Assembly: GCA_963920635.1 (NCBI GenBank)
Contig: OY987298.1
Span: forward strand, 111,280,035 to 111,344,034
Source: Pseudeuparius sepicola
Lineage: Eukaryota > Arthropoda > Insecta > Coleoptera > Anthribidae
Direction: 5' to 3'
DNA: 64,000 nucleotides
In this document: positions 1-12,708 of the stretch, piece by piece
Layout: the number at the start of each line of letters is the position of its first letter
Position numbering within the stretch: position 1 is the stretch's first letter
Notes under the pieces: generated by a model
The model's input: only the letters and a program-made list of their open reading frames with translations
Database searches by the model: none
What the model was told of the DNA's origin: nothing
Position numbers and translations under genes: made by a program

Positions 1-1662
1 CAAAGTATACCTGTTATATTCATAGATTCTCCAATAAAATGGCATACTTGGCATCACTGATACCATTAGAATGATGAAAGAATAGGCCTCACTTTGGAAA
101 GTATAATGCTGGGTCCCCTTATTTTAAAGAGTCCCTGATAGGAACACTCGAGTTTCGATCCGAGCATAGTTTAAAAAAATTCAGGACTCTGAGGTCTCAC
201 AGATAGTTTCTAGTAAATCTTAGTCTTAGACTTAATCATCTCCTGATGATGCTAACATGATTAGCGAAACGCGCGTCCAGTGCAAAAAACAAAGTTTTGA
301 TGTTTGGTGTTAAGTAAAAGAAGTGAATCATCCTGTATAAGATAACAGCAGAACATAGTCATTGACGACTGATCTTGTGCTTGGATCTTCCGTTTAGATT
401 ACTTAGAATCGCCTCATTTTGAATATAGCAAAAATTATGATTATTGAACCTAATTTAAGGTTAGGGAGTACGCAAACTCCTATTAGAAACTTAGAACATT
501 AGGCTATTTCACTTTAGTTAATTATTACCTAATAGTTAATTTGCGCAAATAGGTTTTATCTATTAACAATTATTTTATAACTAGTAACAAAAATATAATT
601 TTTCCTACAGGTTTGAGAGCTGCTGGATAACTAATATCCTGTATAGTAAATTGAACTTAAGCATTATAACAAAGTTTTTGCAGGGCGCTTGTGTTACCAG
701 TTTTTTAGCTGGAGTAGCCAAAAATTAGCCGAGGCGATGAAAAATAATTCTCAATGTAGGTTTATTCTTTATGTTAGTTATCCTGTTTTCGTATGGTAGC
801 TTCCTTTCCCCTTTCTGTTTTTTTTTTCAAACGCACCAGATTTCTTCAAGAACAATTACAACTAAGGAACATTTTTTGTAGTCTCGGCTTGCCGTCCTTC
901 TTCGAAGTGATGTGGGAATTTAGCTTGGAAGTCCTCTTCAAATCCCGCACTTGAATGATAACTGAAAAAAGTTATAAATCTGCAGTTTGTTCCAGAATAA
1001 GGGTACACAGAATAATGAACCGAGGTTGTTTAAAATTGAAAATCACCATAGTATTCCATCCAAAAAACCAGGTAAAATTTGACATGGGACCCTTTTTGTT
1101 TATTTTAATAATTATCTAGAACATTTTCATTATCAAAGCCGGATCGGTAACTTTTTCCATAAAATTTTATATTGCAAATTAAGTTTCATCATAATTCGAA
1201 GGACATTTTGACATTTTTTGACGTTAACAATATTTTTTTTTGTAATAGAACATAATTAGGTACTAACTCAGTACTTATTCAGACCTTGTCAAATGTTGGT
1301 ATCATTTTAAATCTTTATTAAAAAGGCGAACTCTTAAAAAACTTATCAGAATGTTGGCTTAAATTTTGTGAGGTTCTAAGAAGTTAGCTGAAAAGTGTAC
1401 ATACTCTACCAAACATATTTAGGTACAGATATGCTAAATTCCAGTCAGATTTGCTGATTAGATTATACAGAGTAAAACTTTTCTTAGTACAGAAATTTTA
1501 ACTGGCGGTAGGTTTCAATCTCAAAAGCAACCTAAGTATATGAAGTTTATTTTTGAGTTTTTTTTAAATCACCAAAAATATGACAAAATTGCCCTTACCT
1601 AAGAAACTTTTTTAGTGCTGCTGGTTCGAACGTGCCTGTGAGACCATTGTTGCTACGACACG
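1..1662. other. Gene-free AT-rich stretch
   Basis: No coding region, RNA gene or repeat structure is recognised here. Reading frames are short and show no familiar motif. The sequence is ordinary AT-rich intergenic DNA as far as I can see. Confidence 0.6.
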
Positions 1663-1670
1663 CCCCCAAG

Positions 1671-2154
1671 CAGTGCCGGTTTAACAGGGGTTTTTTGGGT
1701 GCAATAGCACCGGGCGGTAAACTTTTTGAGGGCCGGTACGCGCGCTACCTTTTAGTTAGATCTTATGTTCCTATTTTTTATTTGTTTTATTTTTTAGATA
1801 ATATTTTTATTTAGTTTTTCTTCGTACCTGTTGTTTATTTAAACCAAAGAATACTGTTTTATTTTTTATTTAGTGATTTTAATTAGTTTTTAATATCTAA
1901 TATAATCTAATATTCCTTATTTAAATCAAAGAATAAAGATTTTTTTGTTTTCTCTATAATTTTTCGTTTTTTATTTTATATAAATATGTATACAAAGTTT
2001 CTTTCTTATTTCGTGACGGTTCAAAAAAATAAGAAATATTTTAATGCATGGGGATGGGATGGGCTATCCCATCCCCATGCATTAAAATATGCGGATGGGG
2101 CGTTAGGTATGTCTGTGGCAGCACCGGGCGGCGAACTACCTTAAACCGGCACTG
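1671..2154. mobile_element. hAT-type miniature element with perfect 8-bp TSD
   Basis: The ends are inverted repeats: CAGTGCCGGTTTAA at 1671 and TTAAACCGGCACTG ending at 2154. The 8 bases CCCCCAAG lie directly outside both ends (1663-1670 and 2155-2162), the target-site length of hAT elements. At 484 bp with no transposase it is non-autonomous and must have been moved in trans. The second end is preceded by a short motif, GCACCGGGCGG, that also occurs near the first end at about 1708, so sub-terminal repeats are present too. The perfect duplication implies a fairly recent insertion. Confidence 0.88.
2036..2090. repeat. Perfect 25-bp inverted repeat (hairpin) inside the hAT element
   Basis: Arms 2036-2060 and 2066-2090 are exact reverse complements, separated by the five bases GGGCT. 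It could extrude as a cruciform or fold as a strong RNA hairpin. It may be an internal palindrome of the element or a separate small insertion. Confidence 0.9.
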
Positions 2155-2162
2155 CCCCCAAG

Positions 2163-2369
2163 CCGATGCGACAGCTGATCGTGGCCAGCAGGCCGGAGGC
2201 AATGACTGGAGTTTGCAATAGATCGTTAATAGCTCGTGTGGAAGCCGCTGCGAATGAATTAAAAAAAATAGAAAGGGAACCATTAGCTAAAATAAAAGAA
2301 TCTACGCAGCCAAGAATTGGAGCTTGTATTAGTAGTAATGAAGGACAACATGTCGAACAACTTCTATGA
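2163..2369 (+). pseudogene. Possible C-terminal fragment of a DDE transposase
   Basis: A short open frame ends in a basic, helical stretch followed by NEGQHVEQLL and a stop. Many insect Tc1/IS630-like transposases end with a similar glycine-histidine-glutamate-leucine signature, and the fragment at 40319-40486 ends in a comparable way (GGHVEHL). The catalytic part is absent. The hAT element sits directly upstream and may have split the fragment. Assignment rests only on this C-terminal resemblance and could be chance. Confidence 0.25.
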
Positions 2370-2382
2370 AAAAGATGCGACG

Positions 2383-2590
2383 TTAAGAAGTGGTGGGCTG
2401 TGTCGTGGAAGGATTATTATGAAAAGTGAAAACAAATTAGTGAAATGGTAAATGTGATTATTATTAGGATATGGTGAGTGCTATGCTATTAAGAAGAGGT
2501 GTGCTGTGTCGTGAATGTATTATTGTGAAAATAGAAAAAAACTAGTGAAGTGTTCAATGTGATTATTACTAACTTATGGTGAGTGCTTCT
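2383..2590. repeat. Two tandem copies of a unit of about 106 bp
   Basis: The block starting TTAAGAAG at 2383 recurs at 2489. Both units contain GTGCTGTGTCGTG-like and AATGTGATTATTA-like segments in the same order and end in ATGGTGAGTGCT. The copies have diverged at many positions. No coding meaning is seen. Confidence 0.75.
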
Positions 2591-2979
2591 GCGCTAGGCG
2601 AGACTTGATATTATTTTTCTTTATGCGGGATGATGAAATTTGCAAATTTTTACAGATTCTTCAAGGAATTATAGGACTGTGTAGCAACGTTGTAGTAGGA
2701 AGCCATCACTTTAATAATGAAGTAACTTTTTTTTGAAAGTTCACAACTTTTTATTTTCTGCACATTAAAATAATACATACATGGAAGTGTTTGTGGGGTC
2801 GGAGCCTATCGCCATTTAAATTTTCTGTACTAATCAATGTTACATCCTGTATAAGCAATAATACTACTTCTGAAATTTCACAGCGTAAATCGAAATTTTT
2901 ATTTGCGACAAATGCCATTAAGTTAAAATTTGAAACACCGTTTGCAAGTATAAAGTGCAATGAAACCGATCTACGTGAA

Positions 2980-3770
2980 TTACGTTGCCCTTACCTGTGG
3001 CATACGGGAAGGTAGAATACACCGCCTTTCAACTAATCCGACGGCAAATAGCTCTATCGGCATTGGTTCACGATTTTCGTTGGAAATAACATTGCAGAGC
3101 AAAGTTTTCTCCTTCACTAACGTAACAAAAAAGATATTGCAATCTTCATTGGGACATGTCCTCACATGCTGCAGGCACAATGATCCCAGCCAGCCTATTA
3201 CCGGTTTCATCGCATCGCAGAAACAACTAATCCGAGGGCAAATACCCCTATCGGCATTGAACTACACTGTTGGTTCTCGATTTTCGTTGGAAATAACATT
3301 GCAGATCAAAGTTTTCTCCTTCACCAACGTAACAACAAATATATATTTCAATCTTTGTTCAGGCGTTGGGGGCACATCCTGACATGCTGCAGGCACAATG
3401 GTCCCAGCCAATCCATTATCGGTTTAATCCTCTTTGGGAATCATCAGATGGACGTAGGCAACATCCTGAGTGGACAGGTTTTAAAGGATTGAAACAACAG
3501 AAACATCCCTGATTTCGGTGGGAATAACATCCCAGCCAGGTATCTTTACCGGTTTTATTGTTTTTGCGGGAATCATCAGATGGACGTAGGCAACATCCTG
3601 GGTGGATAGGTTTCAAAGGATAGAAACAACTACTCGATTTTCTTTGAAAATAACATTGCAGATCGTTGATCAATATCAATATCTTTGTCGTTACGTTACG
3701 AAAATCGAGAACCAACGGTGTAATTCAATGCCGGTATATGGGTATTTGCCCTCGGAGTAATAATTGTTTC
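2980..3770. repeat. Cluster of shuffled direct and inverted repeats
   Basis: A block containing GGAAATAACATTGCAGA followed by AAAGTTTTCTCCTTCAC occurs at about 3080 and 3288, and parts recur near 3645. A second block (CATCAGATGGACGTAGGCA) is repeated at about 3443 and 3579. The segment at about 3697-3760 is the reverse complement of about 3225-3285. The pattern looks like a degraded composite repeat with direct and inverted copies. Open frames here are by-products of the repeats. Confidence 0.7.
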
Positions 3771-6700
3771 TGTTGTTTCTATTCTTTGAAATATATATCT
3801 TGTCAATTTGCTACTGAAGTCTCAGTAAACAAACGAATTCAAGTTGCTGCTCCGAAAAAGTTACAATTTCGGGAATATTATGGATTCAACATTTCAACTC
3901 TGTATTTAGCGAATAGCCACAAGTTTATAATCACTTTTCTGCTTATTGAAAAGACTCCAAACCAGATTAAATCTTTATACTGCGATTGTCTTGAATCGAC
4001 CAAACATTTTAATGTGTCAGTTCGATTTCTGACAATATACAATAAGACAAATACGTATATTGCCAAGATATGCAACAGAGATTTGCGCGGGTTCTTGTGC
4101 ATCCCCGCTACCATAAACCATAAACAAGCCATTAGGGATGGGGTCGGATCCGACAAAGTACGTCCCTCGTGAGCGCTCGTGCGGAAACGACAATTCGCCC
4201 TTCGGCGGTGGCTCGCAGTTTAGTTGACGGATGGCGTTGACACGCGAATGGATTTCGCAAAAACATATAAATCAACAAAATATGAACGGAACATCAATTT
4301 GTTTCAGCATGTCCGTCGAAGAGAAATCTTACATATTTTAGACGTTCTGCATATATATGTCCTGTTACTGTAGCAAGTATAGGTATTTAGTTGAGCCATA
4401 GGGTGTAAACACCATGATTTTGGTTTCATCTGCAGGGATTCGGTGATACCTATATTTTATTTCGGATTCATATTGATCAAAAGTGTTCGTTTATTGATGA
4501 GTAAAGGATAATATAAAGGTACTCGAAAAACCCACCCCTTTTCGGAAAAAATTACAACAAAAATGTTTTGTTGGGAAATCAATTAAAAAAATTATCCAAA
4601 GAAGGTTCTATTTGATAGGATCCAATAATTAATAATTAGTCATCATATTATTATCCTATTACTATTTATTTAATTTGATGTATCCACAAGTTTTTAGATA
4701 TCATTATTTCTGGGCACCATAAACAAAATTACACAAAAAGGGTGGTTCAAATCATTCATTGCTTTTTTCAGGTATCAAGTAAATTACTGATTATTCGACG
4801 AAATATACAGGGTGAGCTATTTCTTTCGTCTGATCGGACAATATGTGATAATATTCTTAAATATAAATAGGGTTTTATTTTATAATTTCTCAGCCAGTAA
4901 ACCCCGTTTCACACACACTGATATTAGGTTGTTCAGAATTAAAAACTGATTAGGTGTGCAAAATTTCAAAAGCCTAGATACACTTTGCTTATCTTCTGGT
5001 AAAAGATTTAATAAATATAAATCATTTTTTCAAAAAATTGTTCAATTAATATACATTAATGGAATGTAATGTAAATTAATGTAATGTAATGTGCAACTTC
5101 TAGAATCTAGTTAAATAAAATTGTGATGATATTTTCAGATTCTACTCGCAATTATTTAAAGGAAAAGTTTAAAAAACTTTCTCTGATGTTGGAATTCGTT
5201 CTTAAAACGAGAATTCTTTTCACGTAAAGAACATATTGCATAAAAGCTCAGAAATTTGCACTAAAGTAAGTCGTTGTTGTATGATTTTTTTCTATAAGTT
5301 GGCCTAAACGTCAAACTGGCCTGTTGCCCGTTAAACGTGGCCAGATATTCAAAAGTATCATTTTTAACTTTTCTACTTCAATTGTTACTTATAACAACAT
5401 AATCTTTCAATATGAGAAGTTCGGTGGGTACTCAAGTAAGTATTCTAGATTTGGTCGAATTTTTATTATTTTCTGTATTAGAGTATATTTTTTCCCAAAT
5501 GCAAAATAATTAATTTATTCGCGACTCAAAATCCGACACTACGCCCTTGGGCATCGAAAACTATTCATTATAGGCAAAATAACGAAATAAGTTCGCCTGT
5601 CAACCCCATTCGGGTGCAGATAAAATGTTGTTCCACAATTAAGACAATTACACTCTTGTGCATAATGCGGGACAATGGGGTTGAGCTGGAGGGGTTAGGA
5701 AAGACAAACGCATAATTCGTCAGGAGGCATCGTTCACAATTTATAATGATGTTTCGGGCTAACGACTCCATAATTATTACGAGTCGATTCGCTAACGCAA
5801 TAAAGCCACCCCAGTAATATCGTTAAGTAGGGATCCCCAACTCAAAAAGAACTCCCTTAACTAAATTTTAGAGCTATATTTTTTAATGAAGGAATAGGAA
5901 AGTTTGAATAAACGGGGTGTCCCAGAGTCAGTGATCCAGACGAAGGCTGTGGATAGGGAATATCCGAAGTTCGATCGTTTAGAAGCTATTTGAGCTTTTG
6001 TGATTTTCGAGAAACTTCTACTTTTCCGCAAAACGATCATTATTTTGTTGTAACTAGTGAAACGACTGAGTTGAATGTTGATCCAAGGTCCAAGTATACC
6101 TATACTCTGGTGTCGTGGTTATCTGACCCAACGTAAATTTTTTATTTACAGCTATTTCCCTGTAGGTACATTTTTTTTCAAATTTGGTATATGGGAGTTC
6201 TGTGGTGTCCTTATTTACGCTGTGGTATCAGATTTTAAATAAAAAAATCGCTAAATGGTTTTCGTGAAAATTGAAGGTATAAAAAAATCATTGTCGGCCC
6301 TGGATTCGGATTTTGTAAATTGTAGGAAGGTTAAAATAAGCCTTTTTAGAAGGCCCTTCCGACATAAAAAGTTCAGGCCATTATCGCCAAAACTAAAGAT
6401 TTTATGGATTTGTATAGGTTTAAAAGTAGACACCCTGTTATACATAATTTTTATATTTAGCTTTGATAATTGTGCAATTGTGTAACAAAAATCGAAGACT
6501 CAAAGCAAAAATTGCAGAAGGTTGGGTTGTCCCATCAACGTGAAGATTAGTCTAAAATCTAATTTGAGGAAGAGTTGATCTACATCAAAAACTAAATGTA
6601 CTTACCCTCGTAACTAGTTTTAAAAATTAAGAAGTAGAATATTGTATACACTATACTATTTCATATTTATTATTATTGTAAAGATTTAGTTGAAAATCAA

Positions 6701-7318
6701 TAAATAAAATATAAAATATAAATTTAATACCTAGAATATAATATAATGGAATGTATGTATAGTAAGGGCAGAATGTAAAGGCGAAGTCGGCAATAAATCA
6801 TCAAAGAGAGAGCGCTATATCTATTGCTTTACTTGCACTCGCACAATTACACTCATGTCTCCTCCTCCAATTTGTATTCGACGTACGTCTTAAAGTTCGC
6901 TAAGCACCTTTCATGAAAGGAAGAGAGATAGAAAACCTAGTACTTGTCTTGTATTACTAGTTGATTGTTTAAGACAGGCAGGGTCGGCCTAGAATAAATT
7001 ATTGCTTAAAAATTTGTACTTAGGTACCTGTTGTAATTTCATTTGTAATTTTTGAAGATTAATTCGGTAATTTAGACTGGCAATTAAAAGATAATGATCC
7101 TGAAATTCAAGGTAGGTCTTAGGTATTTAAATAATTATTGTAATGGTTAAGTAAAATATTTTTAGTTACAAATTAAATATCAACATAAAATAAACTTTAC
7201 ATAGTCAGAAGTCAGTATATACATAATAAATAAATAATAATAATATACATTTAATTCGTTATGAATTTTAGTCAGAATATAAAATACTATATCATCCGAA
7301 TATGAATCGTCATTTAAA
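3771..7318. other. Gene-free stretch
   Basis: No convincing gene is seen. A short region of higher GC lies around 4150-4250. A phrase resembling a transposon end (ACAGGGTGAGC) occurs at about 4810, and GGGGTGTCCCAGAGTC occurs at about 5914. Around 6620-6760 the sequence is almost pure A+T. Short frames, such as the one near 3666-4172, have no recognisable domain. Confidence 0.5.
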
Positions 7319-8560
7319 TTAATAATAATTGGGTCTATGGTTTATGTCAACGTCCAATATCTTTTCTTTTTTCCAATAATCCTTAATAACGTTCTCGGTG
7401 TGTTTTATACAACTGGACCAGTTTCCTTTAGTGACTTCCTGGAGAGCTTCTTTCCAAATAGACATTACCGTGTTATCATCATGCATTGCCTCATATACAA
7501 TTTTCTTATTAAAAAAAGTTTTGCATGTGGCCCATATCAATTCTATTGCATTAAATATACAATGATATGGGGGAATCCTCAACACTTGATGTCCCATTTT
7601 ATTAATTATATTGTCAGACGCATAAGGCAACTTGGATTTATAATATTTAACGATCTGGAGCAACTCACATTTAAGAGAATTTTCAGGAAAATATTTTTTT
7701 TTATTTCGAAGCCAGTTAATTATTTCTTCTTTTTTTTGTGGCTGTATTGGGCACATTTTCACACAGCCTGGAATGGTATTTCGCATTGTCCATTAAAATT
7801 AAAGAAGGGTTTTCAAATTTCGGCACTAGTTTCTCCTCCAACCATTTTTCAAACATTTCGGCGTTCATATTATGGCGGTAGCCTGCACTTTTATTTTTAG
7901 TTGAAAATATAAGCTCAGCGCCATCAATAAATCCGTCCTTATTACCGGCATGAACAATTATTATACCTAAACCTTTTGCCATCATTCGCTTTTTTGTTAT
8001 ACACACATTTTGGATTTTAGTCGTGCCAAGTTCTCATATTCGCCCCGTGTTGAAAAATCCAGGTCTCGTCTAAAAACACTACGTCTAGAGGGCAGCTTGA
8101 AAATAAATTGGATGTATATTGTCGTAGAAATTGAACTCTTTTTGATGCTATATCTGGCTTTTCCATTAAGTATTGTCTTCCATCGTTTATTTTGTACTTA
8201 AATCCAAGATTCCTTAAAATTACACTTAACGTTGATTTGATGCAGCTCAAAATTCCCTTTTTTCCAGTTCTTCGCATATTTTCTTCCTAGTTAAGTGTTG
8301 CTTGTCAGTTGTCATGTCATAAATCAAACTTCTTATTTCTCCTTTATCCGATTCTGTCAAACCTTTAGTTTTCGGGGCTGCTTTACTTTCAGTGTGTACC
8401 ATTTTAATATGTTTAATGCCTTCTTGCCTAATTCGTGAAATGGTCCTTGTACTAACCTGTAACGCCTCCGATGCACATTGAAGTACCGATAAATTTTCAC
8501 GTGATTTCTCTTTTTTTTTCTTGGAAATATTTCACCACATTTAATATTAATTTTCTACTT
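7319..8560 (-). pseudogene. Broken Tc1/IS630-like DDE transposase
   Basis: Read from 8560 down to 7319, the pieces follow the order of a DDE_3-type transposase: an N-terminal helix-turn-helix-like region (8560-8260), a segment with FLDETWIFQHG (first catalytic Asp, near 8050), a segment with LILMDNAKYHSR (second Asp, near 7770) and PPYHCIFNAIELIWA (the Glu, near 7565). A full protein would normally be one frame of about 340-380 residues. Here at least three frame changes occur, around 8235-8260, 8006-8017 and 7716-7786, so it cannot be translated whole. I did not identify its inverted repeats. The class normally cuts and pastes at TA and could once have mobilised the TA-flanked palindromic elements in this window, which is inference. 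Confidence 0.75.
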
Positions 8561-9205
8561 TAGGGCATTGAATACTTCACGCTACATTGTTATTACATTA
8601 AGTCTATTACCAAAATAAAACAAATATTTAATTACTGCCCTGTTGTATAGGCGTACTCCCATTTGAATATATACCTACCTATGTATCTATACGGCCTATT
8701 TTGATTTTTATGTAAACATTTAAAACCAAAGTAGGCCAATTGACATACAATTTTGCATGCCACTAATGTTTCTAATTGTAAACAAGTTTTTCCAGAAATT
8801 TTTTTCGATAACATTAGGTATACGGAATGGAAATTTTCAATATTACAAAATGTAACATTTGAAGAAAAATGGGGAAGATCGAACTAATTCCGTTAATTTT
8901 TAAATCACATATTTACAAAATTTTTTGATATGTTAAACAAAAAAGTCATATAGCCTATAAAGAGGAAATAAATAAATTGTTACTGATTTTTCAAAATGAA
9001 AATATACTCTTAGTAGAAATAATTACATTCTAATCAGCCAACACTGGATCCCAAATTGTAAAATCAACTCGGATTTCTTTTGTTTCACACCTCTTTTTAC
9101 TTCCACATCGCTCGCATTACCCACGTGAGTAGAAGTATTGTTTGGGCAAAAAAATTGCAAACAAAATTATTCGTAAAATCGATTTAAAATGTCCTACATA
9201 CTGTG
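8561..9205. other. Gene-free stretch
   Basis: Nothing recognisable: AT-rich sequence between the transposase relic and the next palindromic element. Confidence 0.5.
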
Positions 9206-10475
9206 TGTTTCAGTTTGATACTTAAAAAATCGGTATTTTTAATGGAACAACGGATTTAATTTTTTTCCTTTTTTAGTATTAGACCGGGAGATAGTGACAG
9301 ATTTTTGGACGTGATTTTACTCAGTATGCCTTTTAAAGGGCATTATGTGGCACATATTCTCACAATAATAAGGTATGAATCAGAGAGTCATCCTGGGTTC
9401 TTCATGTGAAAAACTGAGTTTTCAATTTTATTATTCGAAAAATATGAGTTTTGATATGATTTTATACAGGCTGCCATGTTTTTTATAATGAAGTTCAAAT
9501 AGAAAATTCCTCGGAAAATCATAGGCATACCGTTAGGGTGGGTCCAAAGGGCTATTATTGCCACGTGATCTTGTATTTTAATAATTAATTTTTCCACGTT
9601 TCTGAACAGGCTGCCAATGAGAAGTATGCAAGTTCTTATTATGAAAATGCTGAAAAAAGGATGGCATACCTTTCGCGCATGTCCAAGTACTATTTAAATT
9701 GAATGTTATTTAATTATTTAAACGAGTTATTCGATGTAAAGTGTACTTGGACATGCGCGAAAGGTATGCCATCCTTTTTTCAACCTTTTCATAATAAGAA
9801 CTTGCATACTTCTCATTCGCAGCCTGTTCAGAAACGTGGAAAAATGAATTATTAAAATACAAGATCACGTGGCAATAATAGCCCTTTGGACCCACCCTAA
9901 CGGTATGCCTATGGTTTTCCGAGGAATTTTCTATTTGAACTTCATTATAAAAAACATGGCAGCCTGTATAAAATCATATCAAAACGCATATTTTTCGAAT
10001 AATTGAAAACTCAGTTTTTCACATGAAGAACCCAGGATGACTCTCTGATTCATACTTCATTATTGTGAGAATATGTGCCACATAATGCCCTTTGCAAGGC
10101 ATACTGAGTAAAATCACGTCCAAAAATCTGTCACTATCTCCCGGTCTATATACCGCAATGGTATTTTTTGAAATTTGCACCTAAATCTGTATGATGAAAC
10201 CTTGAAACTTGGTACTAAGGGTGTGGAAGCATGGCTGAAGCGATTGGACAATTAGTTTTTTTCTTTAAAAAATGACTAATAGGATTTCGCCATTTTTTGG
10301 GGTTACGTTTTATATCATAGCAGGCCATGCAAAGGGCCTAAATAAAAAAAATGCACAACACTAAGTAGAGATTTTTAAGTGCAATATACCTAGGTACTAA
10401 AAAATAAAAAAGTTAAATTGATTGTTCCATTAAAAAATACCAATGTTTCCAGTATCAAACTGAAACACACTGTGT
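9206..10475. mobile_element. Palindromic repeat (family D) split by another palindromic element
   Basis: The outer left arm (about 9206-9281, with TTTCAGTTTGATACTT and ATGGAACAA) matches in reverse the outer right arm (about 10388-10475, ending AAACTGAAACACAC). The same arm recurs at about 15357-15452, so this is a dispersed family. The sequence at 10157-10330 also has a direct counterpart at about 11965-12145. No protein is encoded. The middle is occupied by the separate element 9282-10146. Confidence 0.7.
9282..10146. mobile_element. Long-palindrome element with TA target duplication
   Basis: The ends are GACCGGGAGATAGTGACAG and its reverse complement. Each is flanked by TA (9280-9281 and 10147-10148). 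The arms are reverse complements over about 400 bp and meet near 9705, so nearly the whole 865-bp element is one foldback. No transposase is present. TA duplication points to the Tc1/mariner/IS630/pogo superfamily as the mobiliser. Apparent frames in both arms mirror one another and are not genes. Confidence 0.85.
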
Positions 10476-11953
10476 AATGTGAAAAACTAAAGTTTCAGCA
10501 AAAAACAGTGTCTGTGTCTGTGTGTTACCAGAATAACTTTCAAAATATATATTAGGTTTAGGTATGTATTTTTCGCAATACAATAGTTTTAATCAACGAA
10601 ATTAGTAGGTACATGGGCAGTTGAGAAGAGATCAAAGGGATGAATTTGTAAATAGCGAATGATATGTCGTTTTCTTTGTTTTTAGTGGTCAAGGAATTCT
10701 ATAAAAAAATGAAAACATGACCTTGTATTCTGGGATTTGTGTGAAATATTGGAATTTAATTTCAATGATGGATTTAGGAAGAGTTATATGTGGAAGTAGC
10801 GATCCCAGTGACACCTGTTTTTTCCTACAGTGAAAAACAGGTATAAATATCTGTTTTAACATTTTTTGGAATGAGCCTGGTTTCCGTTCTGGACTTAGAG
10901 CATCAGATACCTAACTTTCGTTTTCGTTTCACACTCGTGCAAAACTATTCATTGTAATGAACTTTCCGACCGACTCCACCCTCCCAGATCACCCGCGCGC
11001 CTACGAGACGAGGGTAGATGTTGCTGGGGTCTCTTCGGCACCCCCGCGTCGGCCATTGTTATTCATATTCCTTTATCGGCGACATAAAAGTTTCGTGGGG
11101 GTTTTATGCGGAGAAATACTGCGCGGTCATTAGAAAACATTTCTGGATCATTTATTGCCGGCGCGGTTTTATTCTCCAGTTTATAGGCGGACGGCGGCGG
11201 TTCAACGGATACAGCGTGGCATTGTGATGCGTCACTGTTGCAGCAAATTTGCTAGCAAGCAATGATCTTGCCTTTTCCTTATTGAAAAAGTGACATGATA
11301 TTTATTCCATTTTTATGTTTGTTCCAAATCATATTAATTAGTTGTTTCGGTCTACTATGTCTCGGTCTTAATAGAGATTTGTCTAAATTTTGGGAAAAAC
11401 GAAAAAGGTGTATCTAGTTTTCTCAGAAAACATTAATCTCTACTCTACATTACTCATGCCAATCCCCTTTAAGATACCTACGTCTAAGATACGGCTGCGA
11501 AATATCTGCGCTCATCTGTTTTTAATCAAAATATAATTTTTATTGATAGTTTTAAATAGGGAAATACTTATATTTATGCCGGGTTGCCTATTAAAATATG
11601 GCCGCAAGTATTTTTAATTAAAACAAAATTAATTATTTTTTTCAAAACTCGATACGGTAATGAGTCAAAAAAAGATTGCCAAAAAAGATTAGAAAAATGT
11701 ATTCAAGTTGAAGTAGGGACCATAGAATATACAAAAATTTAGAAATATTTGGTTATTTTGTTGTTAGTTGTTATGTTCAGTTTAATTTCTTTTGTTAAAA
11801 ATAAACGAATAAAAAAATCGATATTTCTTTAAATGTGACTTTTTATTACGAACGCCCTGTATTAACTAGGTCAATAAAAATAATGCAATTTCAAAGCCGT
11901 AGTACACCTATATCCAAAGAAAAAAATATCAATAAAATGTTTTGTCCTGTTAA
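10476..11953. other. Gene-free stretch with a GC-richer island at 10940-11230
   Basis: No gene is supported. The segment 10940-11230 is clearly less AT-rich than its surroundings and contains TTTATGCGG, CATTAGA and TTTATTGCC words, which resemble Hox/Caudal-type homeodomain sites. It could be a host regulatory element, but that is inference from composition and short words. A 69-codon frame at 11018-11227 lacks any recognisable domain. Confidence 0.35.
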
Positions 11954-12708
11954 TACACGGTGTCCGCAAACACTGGTATTTTTCAAAATTTGTACGTAAG
12001 TTATAAACATTCAGTATAAGATGCGACTTTAAAACTTGGTATTAAGGGTTTTGATGCATGGCTCAATCGATTGCAGAATTAGTTTTTTCTTTAAAAAATG
12101 CCTAATAGGATTTCGCCATTTTTGAGGTTACGTTTTATATCACTGAGTAGAGCTCTTTCAGTTCGATATACAGTGTGTCCCAATTTGATACTGGACACCT
12201 CAGAAATATATGAAAGGCAGAAAACAAATGGTCTCTATTTTTTTATTGGTAGTATCAAGGGAGAGTATCTCATAGACCGTTGTATTTGGATGGGGTAATT
12301 ATTTCATGGCTTGCTATGATTTTTTAAAATAACAAATTATTAAGAAACCCATTGGGGATTTTTTTACGGCAAAATGTTCTTAAGAAAACTTGCTCAGAAT
12401 GAAAAACTGAGTAGATTCACAAAATTTCAAAAGGCTAGGCCTACTTTGATTTTTAGATTTATCTGCCACTTTTTCTTAGAAAAGTTTCCTTAATAATATT
12501 TTGACGTGAAAGCTCCAGAAAGGACACATTTCTAAGAAAAAAGTTGGAGAAAAAGGTGAAAAAAGCTGAAAATGAAAGTAGGCCTAGACTTTTGAAATTT
12601 TGCAGTTCTAGTCAGTTTTTCATTCTGAACAAGTTATCTTAATAACATTTTGTCGTAAAAAAATCCCTAATGGGGTTTCTTGAAAATTAGCTATTTTAAA
12701 AAATCATA

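Noticed and set aside
3666..4172. 168-codon plus-strand frame
   Set aside because: It begins inside a repeat cluster, has no recognisable motif, and has a competing minus-strand frame.
7337..7900. 187-codon plus-strand frame
   Set aside because: Antisense shadow of the broken DDE transposase on the minus strand.
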